Origin: Streptomyces sp. WAC05374
Lineage (GTDB): Bacteria; Actinomycetota; Actinomycetes; Streptomycetales; Streptomycetaceae
DNA: 64,000 nucleotides
Reading direction: 5' to 3'
NCBI RefSeq assembly: GCF_004353505.1
Contig: NZ_SMNQ01000003.1
Coordinates: 310,001-374,000, forward strand
Shown here: one piece after another, positions 32,512 to 41,456 of the stretch
Layout of the letters: each line of letters starts with the position of its first letter
How positions within the stretch are numbered: position 1 is the stretch's first letter
Program-made: the position numbers and the translations under genes
Notes under the pieces: generated by a model
What the model was told of the DNA's origin: nothing
Database searches by the model: none
The model's input: only the letters and a program-made list of their open reading frames with translations

Positions 32512-34008
32512 GTGCCGGACACCGACACCGCACACGCCCTGGGCGCCTCCCGCACCCTGTGGGAGCTCGTGGAACGCCGCGCCCGCCTCACCCCGGACCG
32601 CCCCGCCCTCCTCCAGGACGACCGGCGCCTCACCTTCGGCGCCCTGTGCGACCGCGCCGAGCGCACGGCGGCCGGACTGGCGGCCATGGGCGTACGGCCC
32701 GGCTCGGTCGTCGCCTGGCAACTGCCCACCCGCGTCGAGACCGTCGTCCTGAGCGTCGCCCTCGCCCGCCTCGGCGCCGTGCAGTCCCCCGTCATCCCCT
32801 TCTACCGGGAGCGCGAGGTGGGCTTCGCGCTGCGCGAGTCCAGGGCCGGCTTCTTCGCCGTCCCGGGCACCTGGCGCGGCTTCGACCACACCGCCCTGGC
32901 GCACCGCCTCGGGGCGCGCGGCGTGTTCGAGGCGTACGACGGCCTCCCCGACGCCGACCCGGCCACCCTGCCGCCCCCGCCCGCCTCCGGCACGGACGTG
33001 CGATGGATCTACTGGACGTCCGGCACGACGTCCGACCCCAAGGGCGTCCTGCACACCGACCGTTCTCTGATCGCGGGCGGGGCCTGCCTCGCCCACGCGC
33101 TGCGCCTGACGCCCGGCGACGTCGGGTCGATCGCCTTCCCCTTCGCGCACATCGGCGGCCTCGACTACCTCGTCATGCTGCTGCTGTACGGGTTCCCGGC
33201 CGTCCTGTTCGAGACGTTCGCCCTGCCGGAGGCGCTGGAGACCTACCGGGCGCACGGGGTGACCACGGCCGGAGGCTCCACCGCCTTCTACGCGATGTTC
33301 CTCGCCGAACAGCGCAAACAGCCGGGCGAGAAGCTCGTCCCCACCCTCCGGCTGCTCGCGGGCGGCGGCGCCCCCAAGCCGCCGGAGCTGTACCACGCGG
33401 TCGTCCGGGAGATGGGCTGCCGCCTCACCCACGGCTACGGCATGACCGAGGTGCCGATGATCACCATGGGGTCCCCGGACGACACCGACGAGAACCTCGC
33501 CGGCACCGAGGGCAGGCCGCCGGAGGGCATGGAGATACGCGTCGTCGACGGCGAGGTGCGGCTGCGCGGCGAGGCGGTGTGCCGGGGCTACCTGGACCCC
33601 GCGCAGACCGCCGGGGCGTTCGACGAGGACGGCTTCCTGCGGACCGGGGACCTCGGGTACCTCACGGACTCCGGCCACCTGGTGCTCACCGGACGTGTCA
33701 AGGACGTCATCATCCGGAAGGGCGAGAACATTTCGGCCAAAGAGGTCGAGGACCTGCTGCACCGGCACCCCGCGGTCCGGGACGCGGCCGTCATCGGCCT
33801 GCCCGACCCAGAACGCGGGGAACGGGTCTGCGCGGTCGTCGAGGCCACCGCGGCGCTGACGCTCGGCAACGTGACCGCGTTCCTCCGCGACGAGGGCCTG
33901 GCCGTGCACAAACTGCCCGAGCGGCTGGAGGTCGTGGACGCCCTGCCGCGCAACGACACCCTGCGCAAGGTGCTCAAGTACAAGCTGCGCGAGCGCTACT
34001 CGGCCTGA
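32512..34008 (+). CDS. AMP-forming acyl-CoA synthetase (FadD-like)
   Basis: This 498-residue ligase has IYWTSGTTSDPKGVLHT near residue 165, HGYGMTEVPM near residue 308, FLRTGDLGYL near residue 375 and KLPERLEVVDALPRNDTLRK near the end. The last motif has Arg where a glycine normally precedes the catalytic lysine (NDTLRK). It activates an unknown carboxylic acid for the regulon pathway. GTG 32512 follows AGGAG with 7-base spacing. It is divergent from the amidohydrolase unit, with two operator copies between. The stop overlaps the convergent EF-hand gene by 13 bp. Confidence 0.9.
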   Translation: MPDTDTAHALGASRTLWELVERRARLTPDRPALLQDDRRLTFGALCDRAERTAAGLAAMGVRPGSVVAWQLPTRVETVVLSVALARLGAVQSPVIPFYREREVGFALRESRAGFFAVPGTWRGFDHTALAHRLGARGVFEAYDGLPDADPATLPPPPASGTDVRWIYWTSGTTSDPKGVLHTDRSLIAGGACLAHALRLTPGDVGSIAFPFAHIGGLDYLVMLLLYGFPAVLFETFALPEALETYRAHGVTTAGGSTAFYAMFLAEQRKQPGEKLVPTLRLLAGGGAPKPPELYHAVVREMGCRLTHGYGMTEVPMITMGSPDDTDENLAGTEGRPPEGMEIRVVDGEVRLRGEAVCRGYLDPAQTAGAFDEDGFLRTGDLGYLTDSGHLVLTGRVKDVIIRKGENISAKEVEDLLHRHPAVRDAAVIGLPDPERGERVCAVVEATAALTLGNVTAFLRDEGLAVHKLPERLEVVDALPRNDTLRKVLKYKLRERYSA

Positions 34009-34523
34009 GGCTCCTGGGTCATGAAGTACCGGGCGAAGGCCGTGACGGCCTCCTCCTCGTCGACCAGCCCGCTGCGGTCCAGGTCCATCGACTCGGCCGC
34101 GAGCGCCGCCGCGTGCGGGTCGACGCCCAGCACCCGCAGGGCGCGCTCCAGCTCCGCCGTGCCGGCCTTCCCGTCACCGTCCCGGTCGGCGACGGCGAGC
34201 AGGGCGCGGACGAAGGGGCGGGCGATCTCGGCGAACCGGTCGGGGTTGTCGCGCAGCCGCTTCACCGCGCCGCTCACGAACTCCCCCCGGGTCACCCGCT
34301 GGTCGCCGTCCACGTCCGCGATGCCGGCCAGGCCCTGCCAGAAGGCCTCCGCGCCACCGGCCAGCGCCTGGCCCTTGTCCGAACGGAACGACGTGCCGAA
34401 CTCCTCCAGCAGCCGGCCGGCCGCCGTGGTGAAGTCCTCACGGGAGATATAGCCGTTGCCGTCCTGGTCGAAGGCGGCGAACCGCGAGGCGATCCGGCGC
34501 TGGTACAACTCCTCTGCGTCCAT
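33996..34523 (-). CDS. EF-hand calcium-binding protein (calerythrin-like)
   Basis: This 175-residue protein has four EF-hand loops: DQDGNGYISREDF near residue 19, DVDGDQRVTRGEF near 70, DRDGDGKAGTAEL near 112 and DLDRSGLVDEEEA near 147. Length and spacing match calerythrin and the Cab proteins of Streptomyces, which bind calcium in the cytoplasm as buffers or sensors. The second loop lacks the usual Gly at loop position 6, so it may bind weakly. It begins a core block conserved beside the sigma-factor genes in S. coelicolor, from memory. Confidence 0.92.
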   Translation of the reverse strand: MDAEELYQRRIASRFAAFDQDGNGYISREDFTTAAGRLLEEFGTSFRSDKGQALAGGAEAFWQGLAGIADVDGDQRVTRGEFVSGAVKRLRDNPDRFAEIARPFVRALLAVADRDGDGKAGTAELERALRVLGVDPHAAALAAESMDLDRSGLVDEEEAVTAFARYFMTQEPQAE

Positions 34524-34554
34524 GCCGGGAGGGTACGACGCGAAGGGTGCGCCG

Positions 34555-34929
34555 TCACGCGGAGAGCTGTTCGTCCTCCTCGCCGGTGGCGGCCGCGACG
34601 TCCGCGTACACCGAGAACAGGCGCCGTACGCCGAGGGCCGCCAGGACCCGGTTGACGTGCGAGCCCTCGACGGCCCCCCGGGCCGGCAGGATCAGCCGCA
34701 GCCTGCCCCGGCAGGAGTGCAGCAGCCGACGCGAGGCGATCAGCACGCCGACGCCGCTGGAGTCGCAGAACTGCACCCCGGACAGGTCCAGGACGAGGTC
34801 CCGCCTGCCCTCGGCGACCGCGTCGTGCACGCGCCTGCGGACGACGGGTGAGGAGACCAGGTCCAGTTCGCCCTGGACGCTGAGCACGGTCCATGCCCCG
34901 TGCCCGGCTTCGTCCACCGTGAGCGTCAC
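34555..34929 (-). CDS. STAS-domain anti-sigma factor antagonist
   Basis: This 124-residue STAS protein of the BldG/SpoIIAA class has LSVQGELDLVSSPVVRRRV near residue 16 and the phospho-acceptor motif FCDSSGVGVLIASRR near residue 60. Dephosphorylated forms of this family bind anti-sigma factors and free the sigma factor. GTG 34929 follows GGAGGGTAGGCGC. The neighbouring sigma factor and zinc-finger protein at 35148-36922 are of another class, so a kinase-type anti-sigma elsewhere is the likelier partner. Confidence 0.88.
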   Translation of the reverse strand: MTLTVDEAGHGAWTVLSVQGELDLVSSPVVRRRVHDAVAEGRRDLVLDLSGVQFCDSSGVGVLIASRRLLHSCRGRLRLILPARGAVEGSHVNRVLAALGVRRLFSVYADVAAATGEEDEQLSA

Positions 34930-35147
34930 GCGCCTACCCTCCGCCGATACCACCGGGAAATGAACCGGAAGCCGAGCTTCCTTTGGGCCCCTGCTGCCCC
35001 GTCCTCCCCTCATGAAACACGATCCACCGATGGTGACGGTTTCCTTACCATCCCGGAACGGCGCGCGAGGCACTTGCCACAAAGAGGGGGCGCATTGTCG
35101 GCGCGGGCCGTTACATTCGGGAGGAGTCGGGTCTGGAGGGCTCCCCC

Positions 35148-35711
35148 ATGGCGAAGGACACACCCCCGCGCTGGGACCGCAAGATGCAGCAGCGGCTGGC
35201 GCGCGGCGAGGCCGCCGCGCTCGGTGAGCTCTACGACCGGTTCGCCTCCCTGGTGCACAACACGGCGCACCGCGTCCTCGACGACGAGTCGGCGGCCGAC
35301 CAGGTCACGCGCGAGGTGTTCGGGTACGTGTGGGAGAACCCGGACGCGTACGACCCCAGGCGCGAGGGGTCCATGCGCTCCTGGATAGCGAAGCTGACCC
35401 GCCGCCAGGCCGTGCACCGGCTGCGCCAGGCCGAGGCGAAGGCGTACGCGGAGCGCGGCGGCGGTTCCACGGAGGAACTGGAGCAGAAGGTGCGCCGCGC
35501 GGCGGTGTCGGCCCGCGCGGACTTCATCGTCCAGTCCATGCCCGCGCCGCTGCGCGCCGCACTGGAGTTGGCCTATTTCCAGCGCCGGGACTACCGCCAG
35601 ACCGCCGCCGACCTCGGGGTGACCGAGGACGAGGCGCGGCGCCGGCTGCGGCTCGGGCTCCAGTTGCTGTCCACCGCGAACAGCCGGCCCCTGGACGGAC
35701 GGACGCCATGA
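35148..35711 (+). CDS. ECF-like RNA polymerase sigma factor
   Basis: This 187-residue protein has a sigma region 2 (about residues 15-90; ALGELYDRFASLVHNTAHRV) and a region 4 helix-turn-helix (about 130-180; DYRQTAADLGVTEDEARRRL). In region 2 the usual D-AED motif reads DQVTREVF, which is divergent. The ATGA overlap with the next gene couples it to a zinc-finger protein that should be its anti-sigma factor. The signal and regulon are unknown. Confidence 0.9.
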   Translation: MAKDTPPRWDRKMQQRLARGEAAALGELYDRFASLVHNTAHRVLDDESAADQVTREVFGYVWENPDAYDPRREGSMRSWIAKLTRRQAVHRLRQAEAKAYAERGGGSTEELEQKVRRAAVSARADFIVQSMPAPLRAALELAYFQRRDYRQTAADLGVTEDEARRRLRLGLQLLSTANSRPLDGRTP

Positions 35712-36922
35712 CGGGACCGCTGGACGGCGGTGGCCACGACGACGGCCGGGAGGAGGTGGGCGGCGTGCCGCGCATACCGTCCCCCAGGCGGGCCGCCGAC
35801 AACTACGAGGCGCTGCCCGCCCCGCCCGCACCGCCCCTGCCGCACAAGGTCCTCCAGTCGCTGCTCGGCGCGTGGGCGCTCTCGGCCTGCTCGGCCGAGG
35901 AGACGACCGCCGTCGAGGAGCACCTGACCGAGTGCGCCCCGTGCGCGGAGGAGGCCCTGCGGCTGCGTGACGCGGTCGGCCTGCTGCACCACGAGCGGGA
36001 CCTCGACCTGGACCCGCTGCTGCGCTCCCGGGTGCTGGAGAACTGCCTGGGCCGCCGCCCCGCGCGCATCCCGCTGCCCGACTGGGCCGGGCCGTACGAC
36101 GCGGAGACCGCCCGGCTCGACGCACTGCTGCGGGACATCGGCGACTCCGAGTGGCACGCGCCGGTGCGGCTCAAGTGGTTCGAGCGCGACCGGCCGGTCA
36201 GCCGCCGGACCACCGTCGCGGGGGTGATCGGCCACCTCCAGGCGGTCGACGGCCTCGTGGCGACGGCGATCGGCCTGGACGACTCCCTCGCGGCGAAGAC
36301 CCCGGCCGAGCGCACCGAGGCGTTCTGGCGGGGTGCCCACCACCCGCCCACCAGATCCGTCCGCGAGCCCTGGCGCGACCAGGCGCACACCCTGATCCGC
36401 ACGGTCTCCTTCGCGGGCCGCGGTGTGGCCGAACTGTCGGTGTCGTACGGCGACTTCTCCCTGCCGCTGCGCGACGCGCTGCTGGACCGGGCCTTCGAGT
36501 GCTGGGTGCACGCGGACGACATCGCGACGGCGGTCGACTACCCGTACGAGCCGCCCGGCGCCGCCCACCTGCACGACATGATCGACCTGGCCGCCCGGTT
36601 GCTGCCGGCCGCCCTCGCCGAGCGCCGCCGCGCGGGGCTCGCCGCCCCGGCCCGGCACCTCGTCACGGCCGGCGCGCCCGGCCGCTCGCTCCACCTGGAG
36701 GTCGAGGGATCGGGCGGCGGCGACTGGTACATCGCCCTGGACTCCCCGGCGGCGATCGCCTCCCCGGACCGCAAGGTCGCGCAAGTGGCGCTGGACGGCG
36801 TGGAGTTCTGCCAGTTGGTGGCGGGCCACATCGCGCCGGAGGAAGCGGCGGCCGGCCAGGACGGCGACCGCGAGGCCATCCGTGACGTCCTCTTCGCCGC
36901 CGCCTCCCTGAGCCGCCTGTAG
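35708..36922 (+). CDS. Zinc-finger anti-sigma factor fused to DinB/maleylpyruvate-isomerase domain
   Basis: The 404-residue protein has an N-terminal anti-sigma zinc finger (about residues 55-90, HLTECAPCAEEA giving H-x3-C-x2-C) and, instead of a membrane helix, a mycothiol-dependent maleylpyruvate isomerase/DinB-like domain (about residues 125-280). VIGHLQAVDGLVAT and ECWVHADDIATAVDYPY carry metal-ligand histidines, and an SCP2-like C-terminal region follows. It is cytoplasmic. The fusion suggests a soluble redox or thiol sensor holding the sigma factor, released when the metal site or mycothiol state changes. That mechanism is inference. Confidence 0.88.
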   Translation: MTGPLDGGGHDDGREEVGGVPRIPSPRRAADNYEALPAPPAPPLPHKVLQSLLGAWALSACSAEETTAVEEHLTECAPCAEEALRLRDAVGLLHHERDLDLDPLLRSRVLENCLGRRPARIPLPDWAGPYDAETARLDALLRDIGDSEWHAPVRLKWFERDRPVSRRTTVAGVIGHLQAVDGLVATAIGLDDSLAAKTPAERTEAFWRGAHHPPTRSVREPWRDQAHTLIRTVSFAGRGVAELSVSYGDFSLPLRDALLDRAFECWVHADDIATAVDYPYEPPGAAHLHDMIDLAARLLPAALAERRRAGLAAPARHLVTAGAPGRSLHLEVEGSGGGDWYIALDSPAAIASPDRKVAQVALDGVEFCQLVAGHIAPEEAAAGQDGDREAIRDVLFAAASLSRL

Positions 36923-36991
36923 CCCGGCTCGGGGAGCGGCGGGAGGCAGCCTGGGGCGTCGTCCCCGGCGGGCGCGCCCCGGCAAGGGGTC

Positions 36992-37843
36992 CTACGCGAA
37001 GACGACCGTGCGGCGGCCGTTCAGCAGGATGCGGCGCTCCGCGTGCCACTTGACCGCCCGCGCCAGCGCCTGGCACTCCACGTCCCGCCCGATCGCGACG
37101 AGCTGCTCCGGCGTGACGTCGTGGCCGACCCGCTCGACCTCCTGCTCGATGATCGGGCCCTCGTCGAGGTCGGCCGTCACGTAGTGGGCCGTCGCGCCGA
37201 TCAGCTTCACGCCGCGCGCGTGCGCCTGGTGGTACGGCTTGGCGCCCTTGAAGCTCGGCAGGAACGAGTGGTGGATGTTGATGATCCGGCCGCTCAGTTC
37301 CTTGCACAGGTCGTCCGACAGGACCTGCATGTACCGGGCCAGGACCACCAGCTCGACGTTCTCCGCGCGCACCAGCTCCAGCAGCTCGGCCTCCGCCTGC
37401 GACTTGGTGTCCTTGGTGACCGGAATGTGGTGGAACGGAATGTCGTACGAGGCGACGAGCTCGGCGAAGTCGGTGTGGTTGGACACCACCGCCACGATCT
37501 CCACCGGCAGTGCGCCGATCCGCGAGCGGAACAGCAGGTCGTTCAGGCAGTGGCCGAACTTCGACACCATGAGCACGACCCGCATGCGCTCGTCGGCACG
37601 GTGGATCTGCCAGTCCATCGCGAAGGAGTCACCGACCGCCGCGAAGCTCGCGCGCAGCTTGTCCACCGTCACCGGCGCCTCGGCCGAGAAGTGGACCCGC
37701 ATGAAGAACAGGCCGGTGTCCCGGTCTCCGAACTGCTGACTGTCCTCGATGTTGCAGCCGGTGATGAAGAGGTAACTCGAAACGGCGTGCACGATGCCCT
37801 GCTTGTCCGGGCAGGAGAGCGTGAGGACGTACTGGTCGGTCAT
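36992..37843 (-). CDS. purU: Formyltetrahydrofolate deformylase
   Basis: PurU hydrolyses 10-formyltetrahydrofolate to formate and tetrahydrofolate, balancing one-carbon units and supplying formate for purine synthesis. The 283-residue protein has an N-terminal ACT domain (about residues 1-85; VLTLSCPDKQGIVHAVSSYL) and a formyltransferase-fold domain with INIHHSFLPSFKGAKPYHQA near residue 185 and GATAHYVTADLDEGPIIEQE near residue 210, giving the catalytic Asn-His-Asp set. ATG 37843 lacks a good Shine-Dalgarno and lies inside a 15-bp palindrome. The in-frame ATG at 37861 would add six residues. Confidence 0.93.
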   Translation of the reverse strand: MTDQYVLTLSCPDKQGIVHAVSSYLFITGCNIEDSQQFGDRDTGLFFMRVHFSAEAPVTVDKLRASFAAVGDSFAMDWQIHRADERMRVVLMVSKFGHCLNDLLFRSRIGALPVEIVAVVSNHTDFAELVASYDIPFHHIPVTKDTKSQAEAELLELVRAENVELVVLARYMQVLSDDLCKELSGRIINIHHSFLPSFKGAKPYHQAHARGVKLIGATAHYVTADLDEGPIIEQEVERVGHDVTPEQLVAIGRDVECQALARAVKWHAERRILLNGRRTVVFA

Positions 37844-37855
37844 CCTGGCAGGATG
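37841..37855. promoter_or_regulatory. 15-bp palindrome over purU start codon
   Basis: CATCCTGGCAGGATG has perfect 7-bp arms around one central base and includes the purU start codon. It could be a protein or RNA-hairpin control site. It could also be coincidental. Confidence 0.35.
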
Positions 37856-37889
37856 CCACATCCGGGAGGGGCGGCCGGACCGCGGTCCG

Positions 37890-38384
37890 TCACGCGGACC
37901 TCGTCATGATCCGCAGCACGTCCAGCGACCGCGGCGGCGCGTCCGGGTCCTCACCGTCGTTGACGGCCAGCCGCACGTGCGCGTCCCGGGCCGCCCGCAC
38001 CGCCTCCGGCCAGCCGTGGTGCCCCATGTAGGCGGAGACGGGGGCGTCCGGGCCGACCTGGTGCATGATCCGCAGCACCCGCAGCACCGCGACGTCGACC
38101 AGCGCGGCCTCGCCCGAGTCGCGGAAGATCGTGCCGACGTACTTCTCGGCCGACCAGTTGTCCAGCCACGTGTCCTCGACCAGCCGGTACACGGCGTCGG
38201 TGACGTCCCCGTACCCCTCCAGGCCCGCCAGCCAGCACTCCTGGTGGAAGACGGGGTCCGAGAGCATGTGCAGCGCCGAGCGCACGTTCGCGCGCCAGCG
38301 CCACCACGGCATGTCGTTGAGCGGCATGCCGCCCATGGTGGAGGAGCGACGGCCGCGACGGGAAGAGTTCACGGAAGCTGACAC
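37890..38384 (-). CDS. SCO4402-family protein
   Basis: The protein of about 164 residues is well conserved in Streptomyces, notably the block PLNDMPWWRWRANVRSALHM and the segment EDTWLDNWSAEKYVGTIF. It has no membrane segment or known catalytic motif and is probably all-helical. Its position beside purU matches S. coelicolor SCO4402/SCO4403 from memory. The start is uncertain: GTG 38384 is given, but the ATG at 38336 (MGGMPLND) would remove the variable basic N-terminus. Function unknown. Confidence 0.8.
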   Translation of the reverse strand: MSASVNSSRRGRRSSTMGGMPLNDMPWWRWRANVRSALHMLSDPVFHQECWLAGLEGYGDVTDAVYRLVEDTWLDNWSAEKYVGTIFRDSGEAALVDVAVLRVLRIMHQVGPDAPVSAYMGHHGWPEAVRAARDAHVRLAVNDGEDPDAPPRSLDVLRIMTRSA

Positions 38385-38499
38385 GTTTCGATCGTACGTT
38401 CCCCCGCACACCGGATGGACCGGCCCCCGCAATTCACCTCGATGTCACCATGCGTTGAACGGGCCTCACTCCCGCGTTACCCATGGGGCGGAATTGTGC

Positions 38500-39777
38500 A
38501 TGCCCATGACCGGTAACGGCAGGCGACGCTCTTCGACCACCCTCTCCCTCGCCCGGACCGCGGCGGCAATCGGCTCGGCGTGCCTCCTGGCCGGGTGTGG
38601 AGTGATCCCTGGCGCCACGGGGGGCGCCGGGGACACCCTCACCGTCATGACCTGGGCGCCCGAGAACACCCGCGCGACCAATATGCCGGGTATGCCCGCC
38701 ATGGGGCAGGCGTTCGCCCGCTGGGTCAACGCCCGCGGCGGCATCAACGGCCGCGAACTGCGCGTCCTGACCTGCAACGCGGGCAACGAGCCCGCGACCG
38801 CCGCCGCCTGCGCCCGGCGCGCCGTCCAGGAGGGCGTGGCCGCCGTCGTCGGCTCGTACAGCCACGAGGGCCGCGCCTTCATGCCGCCGCTGGAGGCCGC
38901 CGGCATCCCGTACATCGGCGGTTACGGGCTCACGGACGACGAGTTCCGCAGCCCCGTCTCCTACCCGGTCAACGGCGGCCAGGCCGCGCTGCTGGCCGGC
39001 AACGGCATACAGCTCGCCGACTCGTGCGACCGCGTCTCCCTGGTACGGCCCGACTCCCTCACCGGCGCCGACCTGCCCTACATCCTCAACTCGGGCCTCG
39101 CGCAGGGCCACCACCGCACGGCCGCCGACATCCCGGCCGCCGACGACGCCGGCGAGTACACCGAGGAGGCCCGGCAGTCCCGCAAGCGGGTCGGTGAGGA
39201 GGGCGGCTGCGTCACCGCCGCGCTCGGCGAGCACACGGCGACCTTCTTCGACTCCTTCCGCCGCCTCCCGTCCGACGGCCGGGACATCAAGGTGTCCTCG
39301 GTCCTCGGCAGCGTCGACCAGCCGCTCGTCGACCGCACCGGCGGCGCGAACGGCCCCTTCGAGGGCGCCTACATCACCGGCTGGTACCCGGAGGCGGGCG
39401 ACGAGCGCTGGGCCCCGATGAAGCAGGTGATCCGCGAGCACGCCTTCGGCGACAACCGGATCGACCCGGCCGACGCCGGCGTCCAGACCACCTGGATCGC
39501 CTACACGGTGCTGGCCAGGGTGGTCGAGGCCCTCGGCGACGAGGAGGTGACCCCCGGCCGCATCGGCCAGGCGCTCGACCGCGGGGTCGAGGTCGACACC
39601 GGCGGGCTGACACCGCCGCTGCGCTGGCGCTACGAGGACATGCTCGGCACGCCGGACCTGCCGCGGATAGTGAATCACCAGGTCACGTTCCAAGTCGTCC
39701 GCGAGGGACGGCTGGTGGCCCAGAAGGACGGGTTCGTGGACGTCGGCCCCACGCTCCGCAAGGCCGCCGCCCTCTAG
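38500..39777 (+). CDS. ABC-type substrate-binding lipoprotein (Leu/Ile/Val-BP family)
   Basis: This secreted protein of 425 residues has a basic start (GNGRRRSS), a hydrophobic segment and lipobox LLAGC near residue 30, so it should be lipid-anchored outside the membrane. The mature part is a two-lobed type I periplasmic-binding fold (AARGGINGRELRVLTCNAG-like segment near residue 80 and AVVGSYSHEGRAF near residue 117). Proteins of this class bind branched-chain amino acids, amides or act as sensors. No permease or ATPase is adjacent, so it may work as a stand-alone sensor or with a remote transporter. Confidence 0.85.
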   Translation: MPMTGNGRRRSSTTLSLARTAAAIGSACLLAGCGVIPGATGGAGDTLTVMTWAPENTRATNMPGMPAMGQAFARWVNARGGINGRELRVLTCNAGNEPATAAACARRAVQEGVAAVVGSYSHEGRAFMPPLEAAGIPYIGGYGLTDDEFRSPVSYPVNGGQAALLAGNGIQLADSCDRVSLVRPDSLTGADLPYILNSGLAQGHHRTAADIPAADDAGEYTEEARQSRKRVGEEGGCVTAALGEHTATFFDSFRRLPSDGRDIKVSSVLGSVDQPLVDRTGGANGPFEGAYITGWYPEAGDERWAPMKQVIREHAFGDNRIDPADAGVQTTWIAYTVLARVVEALGDEEVTPGRIGQALDRGVEVDTGGLTPPLRWRYEDMLGTPDLPRIVNHQVTFQVVREGRLVAQKDGFVDVGPTLRKAAAL

Positions 39778-39793
39778 GCCACGTCCCGGCGGG

Positions 39794-41317
39794 TCAGAGC
39801 TGGGCCGGCTGGCGCGGGGTCAGACCGTAGGTTCCCGCGATGCCGTTCCACAGCTCGGACGCCTTGCGCTTGGCGGTCGTCGCCTCACCGCTGGCCCGGT
39901 TGCCCTGGGCGAAGTGCGTGGTGCTGCGCGCCGTGCCGCCCTTGCAGCCCTTCTTGCCCTTCACCTCGCCGGCCCAGGCCGCGTAGTGGTCGTCGGCCGA
40001 GGCGGACGCCTGCCACGCCTGGGTCAGCGCGGTGGTGAGCGCCCCGTGGTTCGGCAGCTTGTCGACGGCCAGGCCCTGGAGCCGGGTCACGAGCTGCCGG
40101 CGCTGCCCGGCGGCGGCCTGGAGGTCGGTGGCGGCCTGGTCGAGGTTCTGGCACTTCTTGATGTTCTCGACGGAACGGATCACCGAGTCACGGCTGTTGT
40201 TGCTGTCCGCGAGAAGCTTGTCGAGCGCCTCGGCCTGCGTACGGGCCGGGTCGGGCGCGGCCTCGGAGGCGGTGGCGCCCGGGGTGGGCGAGCTGGCGGC
40301 GGCGACCCCGGTGTTGTCGGGCGTGCCCTTCTTCTGGTCGTCGCCACCGCTGAGCAGCGCGCCGGCGCCGAGCCCGAGGACGGTGCAGCCGACGACGACG
40401 GCGGCGATCAGCGGCAGCTTCGACGAGCGGCGGCGCTCGGGCTCCCGGTGGGCGTCCTCGTACGGCGGAGCGGGCTGTGCGGCCTGCGGGGCCCGGTACG
40501 GCTGCTGGGGCTGCCGGTGCGGGGCCGCCTGGGCCCCGGCGCCGTAGGCGGGTATGTGCTGGGTGGCGGCCGCGTCGTCACGGAAGAGGCTGTCGAACTC
40601 GGCCGGGGGCTGCCGGTCGCCGGGCGCCCCGGGCCGGATGCCGTAGGGCGCGCCGGACGGCTGGGGCGGGACGGGCGGCAGGTACTGGGTGGCGTCCGCG
40701 TCGGCGGGGGCCGCCGGGCGGGTGCCGAGGAACTGCGTCGACTCGGCGGGGCTCTCCGCGGGCAGGGGCATCGGCCCGGGCACGGCTCCGGCGCCATGGG
40801 CGGCGACCGGAGGGAGGTACTGGGTCGCGTCCGCGTCGCCCGCGCCCGCCGGAACCTCGGGCGGCAGCGGCTGGGCGACCGTCCCGTAGGCGTCCTGGTG
40901 CTGGGGCTGATGGGGCGGCTGCTGGTGGGGCGGCTGGTGCTGCTGGTGCGCCTGGTGCTGCTGGTGGGGTGCCTGGTGCTGCTGGGGCGCCTGGTGCTGC
41001 TGGGGTGGCTGAGGCTGCTGGTGGGGTGCCTGGTGCTGCTGGTGCGCCTGCGGGTGCTGGGGTTGCGGGTACTGCTGGTACGCCCCGGCCTGCTGGCCGT
41101 ACGCACCGGGCTGCGGCGCGTGCGGCTGCTGGGGCGGCAGGGGCTGCTGCTGCCCGTCCGGCGGTCCCCACTGGCCGCCCCACGGCTGCCCTCCGGCCGG
41201 CCCGGCGCCGGCCGCGCCGCCCCAGGTCTCACTGCCCTCGGCGGGCAGCACGACACCTTCGTGCGCGGGCCGCGCCGCGGGAAGGTGCGGCTCCTGACCC
41301 TGTCCGCTCTGCGTCAC
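39794..41317 (-). CDS. Gln/Pro/His-rich single-pass membrane protein
   Basis: The 507-residue protein has a long cytoplasmic N-terminal half made of Gln, Pro and His (short repeats such as HQAPQQHQAPHQQ between about residues 80-145), then DATQYLPPV repeats and a basic stop. One membrane helix follows (about residues 315-340; LPLIAAVVVGCTVLGLGAG), then an external helical domain of about 150 residues. GTG 41317 follows AGGAG. The DATQYLPP repeats resemble threonine sites phosphorylated by Ser/Thr kinases, which is speculation. The function is unknown. Confidence 0.85.
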   Translation of the reverse strand: MTQSGQGQEPHLPAARPAHEGVVLPAEGSETWGGAAGAGPAGGQPWGGQWGPPDGQQQPLPPQQPHAPQPGAYGQQAGAYQQYPQPQHPQAHQQHQAPHQQPQPPQQHQAPQQHQAPHQQHQAHQQHQPPHQQPPHQPQHQDAYGTVAQPLPPEVPAGAGDADATQYLPPVAAHGAGAVPGPMPLPAESPAESTQFLGTRPAAPADADATQYLPPVPPQPSGAPYGIRPGAPGDRQPPAEFDSLFRDDAAATQHIPAYGAGAQAAPHRQPQQPYRAPQAAQPAPPYEDAHREPERRRSSKLPLIAAVVVGCTVLGLGAGALLSGGDDQKKGTPDNTGVAAASSPTPGATASEAAPDPARTQAEALDKLLADSNNSRDSVIRSVENIKKCQNLDQAATDLQAAAGQRRQLVTRLQGLAVDKLPNHGALTTALTQAWQASASADDHYAAWAGEVKGKKGCKGGTARSTTHFAQGNRASGEATTAKRKASELWNGIAGTYGLTPRQPAQL

Positions 41318-41456
41318 CGGGACTCCTACGTGTAAACCTGTAAACCTACGGAAGCGTCGGCTCACGCTACCGGGTGACACGGAGCCCGCGCACACGTGTG
41401 TGGCGCCAGTAACACATCCCTCCCCGAAGACGCTGTTACGCGGAGCCGCGGACGCC

